Assembly: GCA_026182355.1 (NCBI GenBank)
Contig: JAPFBL010000226.1
Location: 503,501 to 567,500, forward strand
Direction of reading: 5' to 3'
Origin: Hermatobates lingyangjiaoensis
Taxonomy: Eukaryota; Arthropoda; Insecta; Hemiptera; Hermatobatidae
Length of the DNA stretch: 64,000 bases
The notes below the pieces were generated by a model that was not told the DNA's origin, did not search any database, and was given only the letters and a program-made list of their open reading frames with translations. Shown here piece after piece: positions 13,050 through 28,700 of the stretch; position 1 is the stretch's first letter, and each line of letters starts with the position of its first letter. The position numbers and the translations under genes were made by a program.

Positions 13050-16000
13050 GTGAGTTAAACTTGCCAAAACTACAATGACACAATAATTAACAAAGTCATA
13101 AACATTGTTTTATCAATTTCTAACTTATTAATAACATTAAACAAGTTTTTATTAAATAGTTTGCAGATTTCACAGTGCATTACATGTAATAAATTAACGT
13201 TCTTTTATAATGAATATCATAAATTTTGTGTAGTAAACTACAATATTTGAACAAATCTCATTAGAAAACTGACTTACTCATAATAATGATAATGACAACA
13301 ATTTCTAATTTGACAGAACATTGTCATAATACTGTTGACAGTATAAATAAATGAAATTAATAAAATAAATAAGAATTAATTATACTAAATTCAAGATGAG
13401 ATAAATTCTTAGAATAAAAAAAAATTATTATTTATATTATTTGGGATTTATCTTTCTTTTTCCTTCTTATAAAGGCATCAATCTGGTAAATTATAACTTA
13501 TTTACAATCAGCATTAAATATACATTTCTTAAAATTAATTAATCTTTCAGTTATCAACAGTGTATTACACATAAATAATGTGTGTTAATTTGGATAGAAA
13601 GCAACTTTTGCTTTAAGCTGTTTCGTCATAAAAATATTAATTGTTTCCTACATAACAGTCAATTATTTCTTCCCCAGTATATAACCTGAATTCCATTAAA
13701 GAATAAAATTTTTATAAATTTTATATAAAATAAATAATACTGTACTGTTTTCTTGACCACAAAATATTAACAAACACTTTTTCTTTTTCTCGGAGTTTGG
13801 TCAGGGTAAATATATTGAATCACCTTTTTTGCCAACGTTTCGTCTTTATAGACATAGTTTTGTCTTATAGACATCCTCAGATGTCTTGAAATAAAGACGA
13901 AACGTTGGCAAAAAGGTGATTCCATATATTTGCCCTGACCAAACTCCGAGAAAAAGAAAAAGTGTTTGTAAAATAAATAATGAAATAACTAAATAATTAT
14001 TTATTAATTAGCAAAAAATATCACCTTCCATTCACTATTTAGTACTTAAAGACAAACCTGATAATTATCTATAGATAAATAGAATTGATATAAAGATACT
14101 ATTTGTTCATAGTATTTATATTAGTGTTGCTTCTAAATATATAGAAACAATTATATATTTTTTTCAATGGTACTTCTTATTTCTAAATGTTGTTTTCTAT
14201 TTTGCTATAAAATTGATGCAAAAAATTATATATTCTAAATTAAATTAATATTTCCTTCTTACTATTAAATATTTAATAATGTTCATATTAAAAATATTTT
14301 ATTAATACTACATTAGTAATTTTTTTCTAAATGAGATTTATTTTATTTCTTATTCATTATAACATTCATAATTTATCATAGGATAATGATGTATATTTAA
14401 TTCATAAATGATACTTAGCAATAAAAAGATAAATGTGACGCATTAAATATAGTTTTAACATCACAATAGGATTTCTTAAATCTTGAAAGTCACTTTATTA
14501 TTATTTATTTCTTATTTCTTTATTTTTTATTTCTTTGTTTTGTATTTTTCATTACATCCTACTTTATCCTATAATCTAATAAGCTTCTAACCTTTACAGA
14601 TCACAGAGAATCATTTAATAGAAGACAGAATTGGTGGTCACGGTGCCCTGGAAGAATCACAAAAATACATCCATCACATTTTCTTATTGTTTCTATAACA
14701 ATAGCCACTTTTCTCTCCTTATGTGTCATTTTCTTATTATTATTTCCTTCCATCATTGGTAAATATAAACTGAAAAATATACTCACATATTTATATTAAT
14801 AAGTTTTAACTGATCTTATCTTTTGTATGCTGTTTTTGGAATTTAATGTTTGTCTAAATTTTAAACGTAGTAATCAAAAATTAAATACAGTTACATTATT
14901 TATTTTTTATTTATATTTTTACATAGACATATTGATAAATAGAATGGCATATTATCAAATATATTAATAAACTATTCCAATTTTTGAAAATTAGATAGTA
15001 AATTCCTTTTTGATCAATTATGTATTATCCGAGAGCAATTTTAGTTGAAGTTTGTATAACATAGGCATATGGAATACATACCTGAATCATGAAGAAAATA
15101 ATAATAATAAAAAGCATAATGAAATAAATGTTGATTTTTTATTTTATTGCTTTTGAATAAATATTTTTGTTGATCTGCAAACAAAAAAGCAAAAACATTT
15201 ATGAAGTTTTTTAACAACTAAATAATGGTTGTTATAGATTAAAAGATGTGTAATGTGTACATTCTATATCTTATATTATGGATTATATTTTGTTTTCCTG
15301 TTGCATATATATTTGAACTTATTAATTGCAAACAAATTTAAGTTCAGTGTATATATTTCATAGAATCAATTAAAACTTATTTAAGAAGAGATTATATTTA
15401 TATCTATTGAGGTTATTATCCGTAGTAATGTGTAAATATTTTTTTCTTTTAGAATTATTGAAAAATGAAGATAATTTCACCTCAGGCCTAAGAATAGGAA
15501 CAAATTATAATTTGACGACATGGAATGCCAGGAAAAAAAGAGATGAACCCAATGACGTTGTTAAAGCTGAAAATACTTTAGATAAATCGGAAGATACGTG
15601 GCAACAAAAACGAAATATTACTCTATTTGAAATAATAAAAAAATTGCACGAACAAAGAGATGGTCTTTTAGAGTCACTAATGATTATTAATTCATCAAGA
15701 ATTGATTTTATAAATGATGATTTAGAAAATGAAAAATTGAAAGTGAATAAGGATGGAATTCAAATTAATAGTCAATTAAAAGAAAATTTATTGAATTCAG
15801 AAACTAGAACGAAAAAATCTTTGGAGGAAGAAGGTTTACAAACTGCTGCAACAGGGCCTGGCTACAGCTACAGTAAACCATCTGAAGAAATCAAAACAAC
15901 CCAACAAGTGGTATTAAGTGGGCCTAGTCTTATGAAACAGCCAGATTGTTATTTAGTGAACACTGGGCAATCCACTCCGTATTATATGTGTTCACCTCAA

Positions 16001-18951
16001 AGAAGCATTGATTCTAGGTTACCTAGTAATATACCACAGATGCACATTCCCACCGCTATATCATCACCAAATCCATATTTTTTTCCTACATTAAACGGAA
16101 TGCCTATTTCAGAAAGAAATATTTTTCCAAATTCTATGTGGAAAGTAAAACAGCCAGTATCTTTTGCAGAACAGTATATTACAACACATTTAAGAAACCA
16201 GTTTATATACTATCCTCAAAATAGCATACCCGAATTTAATATTCCTATTGAATCAATAAGAAATTTACCTCTAACTAATTTAATGACGCCAGTAGCAAAG
16301 TTTCCAAACTTTGTTGTACAACAGTCTTACCATCCATATAACCAGCTCTATCAATATAGATTTCCAACAGTCCCAGGAGTATCATATATTCCACAAGAAA
16401 ACCCCCTCATTACTGGAAAATCAGCCAAAAGCGTCGTCTCCCAGTTCAGCCACACAGCCAGCAGTAAGTATATGCATTCTTCTAAATACATTAGAGATAA
16501 TTTCAATTAAAAAGAATTGTTTCTGAAGTCATTTAACTAAAATAAAATGAAAATATACAGAAATGTTAATTTATCAATTAGGCTATTTAAAATTATTATA
16601 GTATTGAAGATAATTTAACTCCATGAAATTATTAATATAATATTTTTTTTGCCTACTCCAGATAAGATCACACCATCATTATTCAATTTCTTTGATGAAG
16701 TTGTTGTGGTACACCATTTCATTCAGTGATTAACATAAGTAGTTCCTTGAAAGTTTTATAATTTTGAAGTATTTTATTAATACTTCTTTACCTACATATA
16801 ATATTAAAAAAGATTATATATGAAATAAATATTTGCCTACGAGGGCAGCAATTCTTTACGTAACCACATTTCATTTAAATAAACAGCAGCTTCTGCGTTC
16901 ACGACTTTTAAGATGGACTGATCTAATTTTCTAACAACTTTACGGTGGGCTGGTGTTAATTCCCAAATCATTTGTCCAAGGGACATATTTATGCATGATT
17001 AGATAAATGACAAAACTTTTGAAACTAAAAACTTTATAACAAGAGTAACAATACTAAAATGTTAACAAAAGGAAAAAATTTTCCCCCCTCCCTCCCTCTC
17101 ACTCACTCTCTCTCTCTCTCTCTATCTATCTCTGTCACTCTCTCTCTCTCTCTCAGTATTACACATTTTTATAAAGCATATTGTTTGTTTACTATTTAAT
17201 GTTATTTAAATGCAGTACGAACCCATGTAGGTTAATTATACAAACCCTAATCATACGTCTTATTATAATAAAATGTTTTGTAACGACTATGAAGGAATTC
17301 ACTAACGAACGGCCGTCCGGAATGTATCTCGTTCGTAAGTTGGGGAGCGTCTGTACTTACGAATCTATTAGATACCTAGATAAGGTTAACCTAATAATCA
17401 GTATAACCTAGTCTAATATAAATAAATATTTAACGGAAAGGATAACAGAGGATCTGCTCTCTAACCACAGTGACAATAGTTGATAATTTAGTTTCTCTGT
17501 GCTACTATGTTTGAACTTAATTAAGTTTTTATATTTATAATATTTGCAAAAGTTGGGAGCAGTCCTTCTTCAATGCATGCTTTTAAAAACTGGATGTCTG
17601 TTTCCACTTTGTTCAATTTTGTCTTATATTTTTCCAAATTACGAAATTTTTATGTTGAGCTCGGAATTAAAGACAACATTTCGTAATTTGGAAAAATATA
17701 AGACGAAATTGAACAAAGTGGAAACAGACATCCAGTTTTTAAAAGCATGCATATTTATAATAGTATATATTTTTGTTTTATTTAAGTCTTCCACTTTATG
17801 ATCTTTTTCATTCTTAAGCTACATAAGTATGTGTTAGTTTTAGGAAATTATAGCATGTTAAATATGAATCATCGTATCTTTTCAAAACCTTATTTACTTT
17901 AAGGTTTATTCTTCAAATGATCACATTGTCATAAAAGAAAAAATATTAAATGCAAGTTGATAGTTTCATGTTATTTGTGTTGTAATAGCAATTTTTGTTT
18001 GTTTTTAGGGATGCGAAACTGTAGCGAGGGTTTGATTCGATGTGGACTGGAAGACGTCTGCATTCCTGAGAAATCCTGGTGCGACGGGAAAGTTGACTGC
18101 CCAAATGCTTTAGATGAACAGAGCTGTTCCTGTACGTCTAGAATAAGCCACCATAAGTTGTGTGATGGTATTTTTGACTGTCCGGATGGTCAAGATGAAA
18201 CTGGTTGTTTTGGTATGTATTATTAGTTCCTTAAAGGTCTTGGTGGATAATTATCTGAAATGTTATTCCAATAGTTGTATTACTGTTTCATAATTGATTT
18301 CTCAGTGATAAGTACAGGTGGACATTTAAAGGAACTAGTCCAACAAACTTCAGTTATTTGTAAACCTATACTTCATCACACTAAAAATCATTTGTTATTT
18401 TACAATCTCTTCTGTTACGAAGAGATTATATAAGAACCTACGACAACTATTCAATATAATAAACCTTCCCTATTCCCCTGGTTGTGTAGTCTTAATTTAT
18501 AAACTACTTAATTATATTTATAACATATATTATTTAATATTGAATTTATTAAAATTTATTCGTGTTGGTCCAATTTAAAACTGATGGTTTTATGTACATA
18601 TAGTAAAAAGTTGATTTAAGTAAACCAGTATGTAGAAGTTGGCCAACTATTAAGAATTCCTTATTTACTTTTTTATATCAATGTATAAATTACAATAAAA
18701 AAATTTATGGTATGACTGAGGTCTTTTAACCAGTATCAGTCCTTTTCATAGTCACAGGACTAATGATGGAGTTATTAGAGTTGGGACACTGATTATGACC
18801 GTTACTGCTGTTATATATATATATTAATAATAATCAAAATAACACTTGATGTAATAGATGGATTAATTTACCACTATGAAACAAATTTGGAAACAATGGT
18901 CTAAGGCCTTTCGTCAACACATCCAAATTTGTTTCATTGTGGTAAATTAAT

Positions 18952-18989
<38 letters not shown>

Positions 18990-21900
18990 CAAGTTTTCAC
19001 ATAAACACGTGAAATAACAATCAATGATAAAACCACAATATCAAATGGGAAAAAAGACTATAATCTTTCAACCATAACAAGCGTTCTTCGTCAGAGTCAA
19101 AAACGCAACTGAAATACAAGATGCAGAAACATCATTGTGAGGGGTTGAGAAAAGTGGGGGAGGGGGTATTTTAAAAGGGTGTAAAGTGCAGGAAGGGACA
19201 AAGTTCAGGCAGGGATGTTTGGTGAAACAAAGGAGTATAATAAGAAAGTAAAAAACTATCCGCTAGCTGTCAACCATCTTAGAAGAAGCTATTGCCCTCA
19301 TTAACAATGAGTCAAGCCTGAACAACAAATATTATTACTAATGTTTATAATATTTGATCTATTAAATTTAATCATCGAGGATATAATAATATTACTTAAC
19401 AACATCCATTTTTCATAGGTAATAAATTTAGTTCCGGTCCAATCAATATGACGATTTTCATTATTTATATGCAAAAATAAGGCGATACTTTTTTCTTGTC
19501 TACTTACGCTGTACTGGTGTTGTTTTACATTTTAAAGATTACTCGTACAAGTTTGGCCAAGAAATATTTTATGGCAATTTTTTCAAGGGATTTTATAAAT
19601 ACCACTGGACTCCCGTTCTCTGAGAGAGTTTTTTATTAATATAACTTTAATATTTTCTACGTTATTACGACTAGAAAGTAATATATTATAATCAAGTTTA
19701 TGCGCAAGCCTAGGGAGAGGGTCCAAGGGACTCTTAGAGAAGGTTTTTTAGCACCCTTCAAAGCTAAGTCGATATAAGAGGAGGGGTATTTTAATATAGG
19801 GCAATTGACCTAATGTTATTAATTTCATCATTAAGGAATTCAGGGGAGCAAACTCTTAACACCCTCAAAAACAAATTTCTAAAAACAGAAATTTTTTGGA
19901 TAAAAGAATAGAAATGGACATACGAAAGTACGTTAGTGGGTTTTCTATATACACTAAAGAGTAACTCTTCAGGTAACCTATAGATCAGGGTATCTAAGAG
20001 GGCAAATTACAACTTACTTCTTCTTTCATTGTGAACTGGATTGTCGGCACTAATGAATTTAATATAATTAGAAAACCATTTTTATTTATAGATTTGGGAG
20101 AGATATACAGTACATAGTCAACATATGTAAACCATTTAACATGACTAGACAATATTGAGGTTAAATTTTAATTTGAAAAAAAACCAGGTGTAAATTACTC
20201 AGGAGGGGGATAAGCAGTTACTCATTGCAAGCCCAAAGTTTTGTTTATAAAAAGTATTTTCAAAAGGAAATTGAGAATCTACGACACATAACTTAATTAA
20301 CTCTATTATAGTGGTAGAAGGTAGGGTAAGGGAATAATTAAATAATTCCTCCTGGAGTAATCTCAAAAGATCAGTTTGTGATTTGATCGTTGATATATAT
20401 AATCTACCTCACTCATTAGACTCTTCAATACTTCACTTTGATGTTACTTCCTTTGATGTTGGGAGATCTCTCTCACTTCGCTCTCTCTTCTAGAATTCTT
20501 CCGATGACGAACAACAGTTCGAAATATTGAATATAGTAAGGGTATATTTTATCCTTTTTCTGTATCGTGTTCTGTGTGATTTATAGTCTTATTGTCCGTG
20601 TGGATTGTTTCTTTAATTTAGTATATATATAAACAAGACTTCACAGTAAACACATGAAATAACAATCAATGATCAAACCACAATAAGAAATGGGAAAAAA
20701 AAGATTAAGACCTTTCAACTATATATAAGATTACATTTTTAATCTACTTTTTCCCTGTTCAATTTTTTGAAAATCTTCTCCAGTTCTCTTACTAGTCTTT
20801 CAATTTGCGGAAACAAGCAGTAACTCGCCAAGTAATTTATTATCCTTTCTCATAAAATCTTTATTGATACCAATGCTTCGGGATTTTTCGACCATCTTCA
20901 AGGTGATTTTTCTACATTAGAAAGAATATTTAATCGTACATATATAAACTAAGGTTACTTCCCCATATATATATATAAGATTTCACATAAATACGTTAAA
21001 TAACAATCAACTATCAAACCCCAATATCAAATAGGGAAAATAAAGACTAAGATCTTTCAACCGTATCAAGCGTTCTTCGTCAGAGTCTTTGGGTTTTTGA
21101 CTCTGACAAAGACTGATTGTTACGGTTGAAAGATCAGAGTCTTTTTTTTTCCCATTCCATGTTGTGGTTTGATCATATATATATATATATATATGTGAGT
21201 GTTTGTGTGTGTCAATGATTAAACCACAATATTACAAGCGATCTCAACCGTAACAACCATAATAACCTAAGTGAGTTGGGCTTTTGACTCTGACGAAGAC
21301 TGCTTGTTGCGGTTGAAAGATCTTAGACTTTTTTTCCCATTTCATAATGTAGTATGAAATTGATTGCTATTTCACGTGTTTATGTTAAATTTATATATAT
21401 ATACATATACAATTAAAAGAAACGGTCCAGCGGACTTTTTTAAATAAAATAAATTCAAAACGAAGGAAACACACAGAATATCGATGGTCACATCGATATT
21501 TCGACCATTATCGTCATCAGGAGGTGTGAAGAGCGAAGAGCGAAGAGTTCCGCAGGAAGACAGGGCAGCGACTGAACTCGGAGACCGCAGCCAGTACCCC
21601 ACCACTTACCACCAAGCGGGAAGGGAGGGAAGGAAATGAAGAGCCAAATTAAGACGTAAAAGGAACGAGTAAAAATCATAATTATTTAAGTAAAAATAAG
21701 TCTAATGAAAAAATTATAAAAAATGTGAAAAGTATATAAATAATTAAATATATAAAATCAATAAAGTAAAAAAAAAAATTATCGGTTGAGGTTGAGTCCA
21801 GGGGAAGAGCGAGCATTAAGTAAGCATATGTATGCTTCCTCTGAAGCTCTTAGGGTAACTTTATTATTGGATTCGGGGATCTGTTTCAGGATCTGAACCC

Positions 21901-22064
21901 TGAAACAGTCATTGAAACTGAGACCATGCGAGTTCGCATGGATGGCTACAGGATAGTTACTGCGTTGACCGACTGAAGCCCTATGACCATTCATACGAAG
22001 GCTCAACTTATTGGAAGTTAAGCCAACGTAAAAAGAGTCACACTGAGTGCAATCCAGTCGGATA

Positions 22065-22113
<49 letters not shown>

Positions 22114-22975
22114 CAATGATCAAACCACAATAAGAAATGGGAAAACAAGACTAATAAGATCTTTCAACCGTAACAAGCGGTCTTCGTCAGAGACAAAAAC
22201 CCAACTGACTTAACTTTGTTTTCCCATTTCTTATTGTGGTTTGGTCATTGATTTTTATTTCACGTGTTTATGTGAAATCTTTTTATATATATGCCCGTAA
22301 CGGTTGGATATAAATCTACTTATAACTATTCTTATATTTTTTACAAGGAAAAAGAAAGTACGTGGCAGATATGATATTATTGAAAGTATTAAACTGTAGC
22401 TATCAAAGCTATAGACATACTCTTGGACTCTCTTTACATGATTTAATAGGACAGATATGGTCTCAATGTGAACGAGTGTAGTGAAACTCAGGCCTTCAGT
22501 TTAATAACATATCAAATTGTTATATATCAATGAATGAAATGAAATCATTTAATCAAGTATCTAGAATTTTGGTAATAGTTTACCGACAATTTGATGTTAC
22601 GTGTACACGATGCACGCATAAAAAAAAACAACACCTAATTTATTAAACTAGTTTGATTGTAGCGTTATTTATAGAAAAGTTGAGAGAAAGCTACTCTAGA
22701 TTTTTTTATTTTTTCTTCCTTGTTTCTTTTTCTGTGGTTATTACAGCTTTTCCATATAGTTTATTTAAAGTTACATTCTTTCTCCTAATTTAGTTTCTGC
22801 TTCCCACCAAAAGATAGCAGCAGAAGCCTTTTGTCATTCTAAAATATCTTTTTTTTAGTTTCTATCTTCTCTTCAACAAGAAATTTTTTGATACTGACCA
22901 CTAAGAAGGTCAAAATATAGAAAAGTAAGTTTTTTGTTTTATTTTCTTGTGCCTTACTTTCTATCTGTCCATTTT

Positions 22976-23008
<33 letters not shown>

Positions 23009-25739
23009 TTGGTATAACCGTGTATTAAAAACTAAAACTTATGAAGAACAGAGAACAAAACTCATGACTTTAACAACCCAGAATAGAGTATTTCTCCTGC
23101 TTTACCCTCCTCTCGCTATGATGCCTCCTTTAAGATCAACTTAGTTTCAAATATCGATAGCAATAAATGTTCTGTTCTGTTCGGCATATTTTGTTTGTTA
23201 TATACATAATATTTCAGGATGTCATAAGGACTGGTTCAGTTGCGGTGACTGGGAAAATGGAGATAAACCGACTTGCATTCCTCCATCCGCCAGATGTGAC
23301 GGTTATTCTCACTGTCCAAATTCAAAAGATGAAATCGACTGCATACTCTTGTCAGAAACCGTTTTTAATAATAATGTAAATATATAACTATACTTCATCC
23401 AAAATAAATAACAAATAATTTATTCATATTCATTATATTCTTTTCAGAAATTGTTTATATCTTATGGAACAGGATATCTTCATAGAAATTGGAAAGGAGT
23501 TTGGTACCCTGCATGTATCAGACCTGGATCTTGGGAATGGCCCAAGGGAGCATGCCAGTCAGAAGATCCGTACTCTTACAGGTTGATATGTCATTTTAAT
23601 TTGATGTTTAAAAACAAGTAAATGTAATTCTAACGTAGTGCAATCAGTTATTATGTGGTATTTACTCATTGTAGGGTAAAAAGCTAATTAAATGTTCTCC
23701 ACATATATGGGAGTTATAGATTAACTATATTCATATGTTATTGAATCGGTTTTAATTTAATTTTGTTCAAGTTACAAACTTGTATTTTGGTAATGGTTGC
23801 CACATTTCTTTTGCATCATAGTCGCTCGATTATGACTCGTTGGTCTTGGGTTAATCCGTTTTATTCGATATGCTGAATATTTTATTTGTTCTGAGTTAAA
23901 TAGATTTTACTTTTCAGAGAGCCGAATGTGACATTCGTCCCAAAGCCTTCCTCCTACAGATCACTATTTGCACTACAAAATGATGGTGGTATATCCTTAA
24001 TAGAAGACTGTTTTGGGCAGGTGGTCCACGTCAAGTGTCCTGAATTTCAGTGTGGACATCAACGAAAAAGACTATATGGAAATAAATATAAGAGAAATAT
24101 AAAAAAGAAATGTCGAGGGAAACAGTCAAATGTTGCTTACAACATAGCTACATCAGGAATGAGGTTTAAAAGGAACCACGGCAGGATTGTCGGTGGACAG
24201 AAGAGCAGTCAAGGGAAATGGCCTTGGGTTGTGGCCATTTACAGAGATGGTACTTTGTTGTGTGGAGGGTCCATCATTACTCCAAAGCATGTTTTGAGTG
24301 TCGCTCACTGCTTCATAAGGTAATGTAATGCTCATGTCAGGTAATGCTTCGACTCTATATCTCTGAAACACAATTGAAATATCTTCAGATTAAACTCATT
24401 AACACTGATGATAAAGATAACTGGTGATAGTTAAGACCCATCACTGAAGACACATGATGAATTACTTTTCTCCAGAAAGGCATATAAATTATTTTGAAAT
24501 TTTTCCTGAAGTTATAAAAAAGTCTTTTAATATTTTTTTTCAACTTCTACAGAATTATAAAACTTCAACTAGTAATTTTTTTATATTGAATTATTAAAAA
24601 TATGTTAACATGTTTTACAAACCAGGTTTGAACTGTTTTTAGGAATATAATAACTTTCAATGTTTTTTTTTAAATTTAAAAATGACTTACATAAAACTTA
24701 AGGGTAACATTTAAATTTAACAAGTAACATCTTCTTCTAATTCTATGAGGATTACCAGTAAAACAACTTCATTGAACTAAAGTATGATGTTTAATTACAT
24801 AGATTATCTATTACAATGATTAATTGTACATGGAAAAATCCTTTAGATTTTTAAAACACCTGGAAATATTTTTTTCTCAATAAAATATAAAAATGTTGAC
24901 TTATCATTCAATCTGAAAGCTTGTGAGAGGGATACAAGCCATTCCGTATGACGATTCAAAATTAAATTGAATGTTACATATAAATGGAGCATTTTGTGGA
25001 GGATGAGTTAAGAAAATTTTCTTCAAAATTGCATTGACCGATTTTTTAGTTTAGTGCTAGTTATATAAAATCGCGTAATTTTAATGTGTAGTTACTTTCC
25101 AGTCATTAACTACTCATAAACACTTTTCTCATATGTTTAAATATTTAACTTTAAATATCAAACTTTTTATTATGTGTATATATTTCAGGTATAAATTTCA
25201 TTATTTTGAGATTCGTGCTGGGATACTAAGAAGAGAATCATTTTCACCAATGGAACAAGTGAGAACAGTCACACAAATTTACGCCCATGAAATGTTTGAT
25301 AAGTAAGCATAATTCTTAATTGAATCTGCTAATACCAATTGTGTACCTTTGGTTAATACACAATAATTTTGTAATAATGTACACAATTGTTTTATATATT
25401 TGTGGCAACGTTAATGCGTTTTGAATTACATTGAATACTTCAACTTTTATATTTAATACAGTGGTTTTATGTATTCTAATTTTTGTATAAAAAAATGTTT
25501 CTTTATTTAATTTTTAATATAATAATATTTATGTATATATTAGCGTTATTTTTATTGAAAAGGAAAAACAAGACTAAGATCTTTCAACCGTAACAAGCGG
25601 TCTTCATCAGAGTCAAAAACCCAAATGAGTTTTTTGCTGCTAAAACCCAACTTGTTACGGTTGAAAGATCTTAGTCTTGTTTTTCCGTTTCAATAAAAAT
25701 AACGCTAATATATACATAAATATTATTATATTAAAAATA

Positions 25740-25794
<55 letters not shown>

Positions 25795-28700
25795 TATATA
25801 TATATATATATATTAGTGATCAAACCACAATAAGAAATGGGAAAACAAGACTAAGATCTTTCAACCGTAACAAGCGGTCTTCGTCAGAGTCAAAAACCCA
25901 ACTGAACACTAGATGCAGAAAACATCTGGTGAGGAGTTGAGAAGAGTGGGAGGGAAGAGTGGTATTTTAAAAGGGTGAAAGCACAGGAAAGGACTAATGT
26001 CCAGAAAGGGATGTTTGGGGAAACAAAGGAGTACAGTAAGAAAAAGTAAAAAACTATCCGCTAGCTGTCAACCCTCTTTGAAGAGGCTATTGCCCTCGTG
26101 AGGAAAGTATCAAGTTTGAAGAGAACGTTACTAATGTTTATAATATTAGATCTATTAAATTTAATTAGAGACGATTCAATAATATTTCTTAACAACATTG
26201 ATTTTTCATAGGTAATAAATTTAGCTCCTGTCCAATCAATATGATGATTTTCATTTTTTATATGCAAGAATAAGGCACTACTGTTTTCCTGTCTACTTAC
26301 GTTATATTGGTGTTGTTTTACACGTGTTTTTAATGATTTACCAGTTTGGTAAAAAATTGGGGGTTTGTCCCCAAACATCCCTTTCTGGACATTAGTCCTT
26401 TCCTGTGCTTTCACCCTTTTAAAATACCACTCTTCCCTCCCACTCTTCTCAACTCCTCACCAGATGTTTTCTGCATCTAGTGTTCAGTTGGGTTTTTGAC
26501 TCTGACGAAGACCGCTTGTTACGGTTGAAAGATCTTAGTCTTGTTTTCCCATTTCTTATTGTGGTTTGATCATTGATTGTTGTTTCACGTGTTTATGTGA
26601 AATCTTTTTATATATATTAGTGTATTTCGGCAGCAAGTCCTCTTTCAAGCATATATTATTGAATTTGATGGCAGGTTCTGCGTTCACGACTTTCTTACTT
26701 ATAGCTTCTATTTTCCTTACAATTGTAAGGAAATAGAATTGTAAGGAAAATAGAAGCTATAAGTAAGAAAGTTGTGAACGCAGAATCTGCCATCAAATTC
26801 AATATATATATACACGAATGTTTTCCTTATCTTGACCACATTTATTTAATACTATTTTTCTTTTTATCGAGGTTTGGTCTAGCTTCAATAATTCAACACC
26901 TTTAAGCCGACGTTTCGTCTATATTTGTAGACATCTTCAGGGCTACATCAATACAGAATTTAATTACAATAGCATGTAGCGTAATTATATTATATTATTT
27001 AATAATTAAATTATAATTATTTACATTATTATTTAATTATATTACATTAATTAATTACACTATATATATTAATTAAATAATGTATTATAATTATGTTTCA
27101 TGCTATTGTAATTAAATTCTCTATTGATGTAGCCCTGAAGATGTCTACAAATATAGACGAATCGTCGGCTTAAAGGTGTTGAATTATTGAAGCTAGACCA
27201 AACCTCCATAAAAAAGAAAAATAGTGTTATATATATATATATATTTATACATTTAAAAACAAAGAAGAGTAACACACAAAGAAAGAAACAAATTACTAAC
27301 GCAAATTTTTTTATAATCCATCTTCAGGAGAAAAGAGTTTATGAGACCCCATTCACATGTGCGTTTCCTGCATGCTTGACCTCCCATCCTCTTTTGTCCT
27401 GAAGAAAATTATCCACAAATTTTCAGTTAGTAAGTGTCTTTCTTTCTCGGTATGTTACTCTCCTTCGTTTTTGAACTTTTTTGTGTCTAATTTGGATCAT
27501 CTTTCCGATTTTAAAGTGTATATATATGCAAACACTCTAAGTGGGACAAGATTTATTTCCTCAACTTTGTTCTGTGTTTGGACTGTTATTGGTGCCATTT
27601 AAATATTTATAAATTTTAAAAATAATTGGCAGAGTGAGCATGAAGAATGACGTGGCAGTGGCAGTTGTATCACCTGTTTTCTTCTTCAATCGCTGGGTGA
27701 GACAGGTCTGTCTAGCCAATACAAACTCTTTGTTCCCTCTTCCTGGAGAAACCTGTATAGTTGTTGGCTGGGGTACTACCATCGAGCATGGAGAGAACCG
27801 TAATGTTATTTTATTTTCTATTAATTTGACTTCAAACATTATATGCTGTTACAATATAAATAACTAATTAAACCAAAAACAAATAAACCACAGTTTAATG
27901 ATTATTTAATTTATTAAACGTGGTCTTTGCATATAATATACCAGCTTACATGACCATAGCGATGTTAAATACATTCCTATTGGATCACTGAGCTAAAGTA
28001 GGATTGAGTGTAGTTAAAATTTGGATGGGGCAGAGGCTTTTGCAGTGGATGGGTTTCAAATCATTAATGAGCCCGATTTGCTCCCTGTAAAGGCTAAAGA
28101 AGTCAAATCTCTACAAACTGGATATAAATACAAAAATTGGAATGTGATATACTATACATTATTATTAATTGCTGAAATAGATGTTTTTTATTATCTTCAT
28201 GCTGTAACATACCTGTGACAGGGCTAGGTAAGTCCAGAGACAACGTCCTACCCTCTGGACTAGTCCAGGAGGTTAGGATACCTCAACATATGGAGTCCTC
28301 ACACACACTGAAGTCGAGATGCCTATCGACTCCGTCTACGTCATACCATTGAACATGGACTCAACCGTTCAGATGGTTCAGTGACGGAAAGCTTGAAAAT
28401 AATAAACATTACCCCCACAGGGGATATTAGCGTAGTCCCTACTGGTTCAAAGTATCATCCAAATGCACATTTTAATATTATCGGAACGTTATTAGAAGGT
28501 TATGTTTGGTCTCATGCGTTCGTGCATGCACCGTCATATGGTGTCGAGTTCTCATAGAGGGCTCAGAAGCCCAGCAGTGGCACTTCCTTCTGAAGGCAGG
28601 CAGACACCCTGGTTTCCATGTGCTTATTCGCCGGCATCCTCGCCGATAGAGCGGTTCACAGCTTACACTGATTGCGTAAACTGCCTAACAGGTGAAAGAC

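Larger units (their letters stand above)
25819..26613 (-). mobile_element. 5'-truncated PLE insertion with 204-bp inverted ends (intron 8)
   Basis: Inner part, minus strand 26,414-26,061: [20 protein letters not shown], then [19 protein letters not shown] and [11 protein letters not shown], the GIY-YIG endonuclease end of a PLE with the frame open to its stop. Bases 25,819-26,020 reappear as reverse complement at 26,369-26,573 with no difference that I could find. TATATATTAGT stands at both outer borders, a likely target-site duplication. Probably a recent insertion that folded back on its own 3' end. Confidence 0.8.

Noticed and set aside
23167..23379. Open frame starting [10 protein letters not shown]
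   Set aside because: Wrong frame across exon 5; the spliced frame there encodes a six-cysteine LDLa module.
24153..24371. Minus-strand open frame opposite exon 7
   Set aside because: Shadow of the protease exon.
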